Shown in pieces: positions 63,733-64,000 of a DNA stretch of 64,000 nt. This DNA comes from Citrobacter youngae ATCC 29220 (GTDB lineage: Bacteria > Pseudomonadota > Gammaproteobacteria > Enterobacterales > Enterobacteriaceae): positions 2,041,713 to 2,105,712 of the forward strand of contig NZ_GG730299.1 of the NCBI RefSeq assembly GCF_000155975.1. Direction: 5' to 3'. A program made the position numbers and the translations under genes. The notes beneath the pieces are model-generated. The model ran no database searches. It had not been told where the DNA came from and saw nothing but the letters and a program-made list of their open reading frames with translations. Within the stretch, counting starts at the first letter, position 1, and the number at the start of each line of letters is the position of its first letter.

Positions 63733-63804
63733 TGGTGGGTCGTGCAGGATGACTCGGCTTCGCCTCGCCCTACGGGCCGTTGCTGATGCAACGTTATCCT
63801 TCAC
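63733..63804 (-). ncRNA. 72-nt tRNA-3'-end-derived structured element B
   Basis: Same length and plan as element A, ending ATCCTGCACGACCCACCA, which equals the 3' end of tRNA-Lys copy 2 just upstream. Relative to A, hairpin loops change (TAAA to TGAT, TTC to TAC on the plus strand) and one stem pair changes in a compensatory way (A-T to G-C in the GAC/GTC hairpin). It lies between tRNA copies 2 and 1, so it is part of the precursor. Confidence 0.6.
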
Positions 63805-63834
63805 GTTTTACTATCGCGTTCCAACCAGAACGAT

Positions 63835-63910
63835 TGGTGGGTCGTGCAGGATTCGAACCTGCGACCAATTGATTAAAAGTCAACTGCTCTACCAACTGAG
63901 CTAACGACCC
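63835..63910 (-). tRNA. tRNA-Lys (anticodon TTT), copy 2
   Basis: 76 nt with encoded CCA; acceptor GGGTCGT/ACGACCC as in E. coli tRNA-Lys. The interior is identical to copy 1. Confidence 0.97.
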
Positions 63911-63956
63911 GCTCGGATATCATCTGAAAATTTTTTACTCGGTACCACCAATAAAT

Positions 63957-64000
63957 TGGTGGGGCGTGCAGGATTCGAACCTGCGACCAATTGATTAAAA
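63957..64000 (-). tRNA. tRNA-Lys (anticodon TTT), copy 3, 5' part beyond window
   Basis: 3' part only: encoded CCA, acceptor strand ACGCCCC as in copy 1, T-arm, variable loop and anticodon AAA (plus strand 63997-63999) of TTT. Confidence 0.93.

Noticed and set aside
63528..63804. Two extra tRNA genes or tRNA pseudogenes
   Set aside because: Only the last 18 nt match tRNA; D arm, anticodon arm and 5' acceptor strand are absent and replaced by unrelated hairpins.

Overview
This window is a 64 kb stretch of an enterobacterial chromosome. The gene order ybiC-ybiB-dinG ... rhlE-cecR-ybhGFSR ... moaABCDE ... uvrB-bio ... mod-gal-gpmA-aroG ... pnuC-nadA-lysine tRNAs is the gal/bio/moa region of Escherichia coli, in reverse orientation. 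Protein lengths and sequences are very close to E. coli, but a complete hut (histidine utilisation) cluster sits between ybhB and ybhC, as in Salmonella, Citrobacter and Klebsiella. ybiA is missing from between rhlE and dinG. Citrobacter is my best guess for the genus; this rests on memory of gene content, not on a search.

Layout: 1-3.9 kb, ybiC (cut by the window edge), ybiB and the SOS helicase dinG with a LexA box. 4.0-7.8 kb, an accessory module (DASS-family anion transporter, fumarase/aspartase-superfamily lyase, divergent GntR/UTRA regulator) where ybiA would be expected, with a striking array of operator-like palindromes. 7.8-15.0 kb, rhlE and the cecR-ybhGFSR efflux operon. 15-19.3 kb, ybhQ, ybhP-clsB-ybhN and ybhL. 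19.3-22.3 kb, moaABCDE under a Moco riboswitch and a ModE-type site. 22.5-25.6 kb, ybhK and SOS-controlled uvrB. 26.1-31.7 kb, bioBFCD and divergent bioA around a BirA operator, then ybhB. 31.7-38.1 kb, hutUH and hutIGC with two HutC-type operators. 38.25 kb, an unoccupied, nearly perfect phage lambda attB beside pemB (ybhC). 39.7-45.7 kb, ybhHIJ (PrpF-like isomerase, DASS carrier, aconitase homologue) and the LysR regulator ybhD. 45.8-47.8 kb, pgl and ybhA. 47.8-53.1 kb, modABC, acrZ and modEF. 53.2-57.6 kb, galETKM with classical operators. 57.8-63.2 kb, gpmA, aroG, ybgS, zitB and nadA-pnuC. 63.5-64 kb, the end of a lysine tRNA operon.

Most of the window is conserved core metabolism: cofactor synthesis (molybdopterin, biotin, NAD), galactose and histidine catabolism, glycolysis, aromatic amino acid entry and DNA repair. 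Several parts interlock. ModE sites appear at both modA and the moa promoter, coupling molybdate uptake to cofactor synthesis. LexA boxes precede both dinG and uvrB. The two DASS transporters are each linked to enzymes of di- or tricarboxylate chemistry and to a dedicated regulator.

The least explained parts are (1) the lyase-transporter-GntR module and its operator array, and (2) two 72-nt elements in the lysine tRNA operon. Each ends in the 3' end of tRNA-Lys including CCA, can fold into three hairpins closed by a terminal stem, differs from the other copy mainly in loops and by a compensatory pair, and carries the acceptor-stem variant of the tRNA gene just before it. All coding genes appear intact; no insertion sequence, prophage or CRISPR array was seen.
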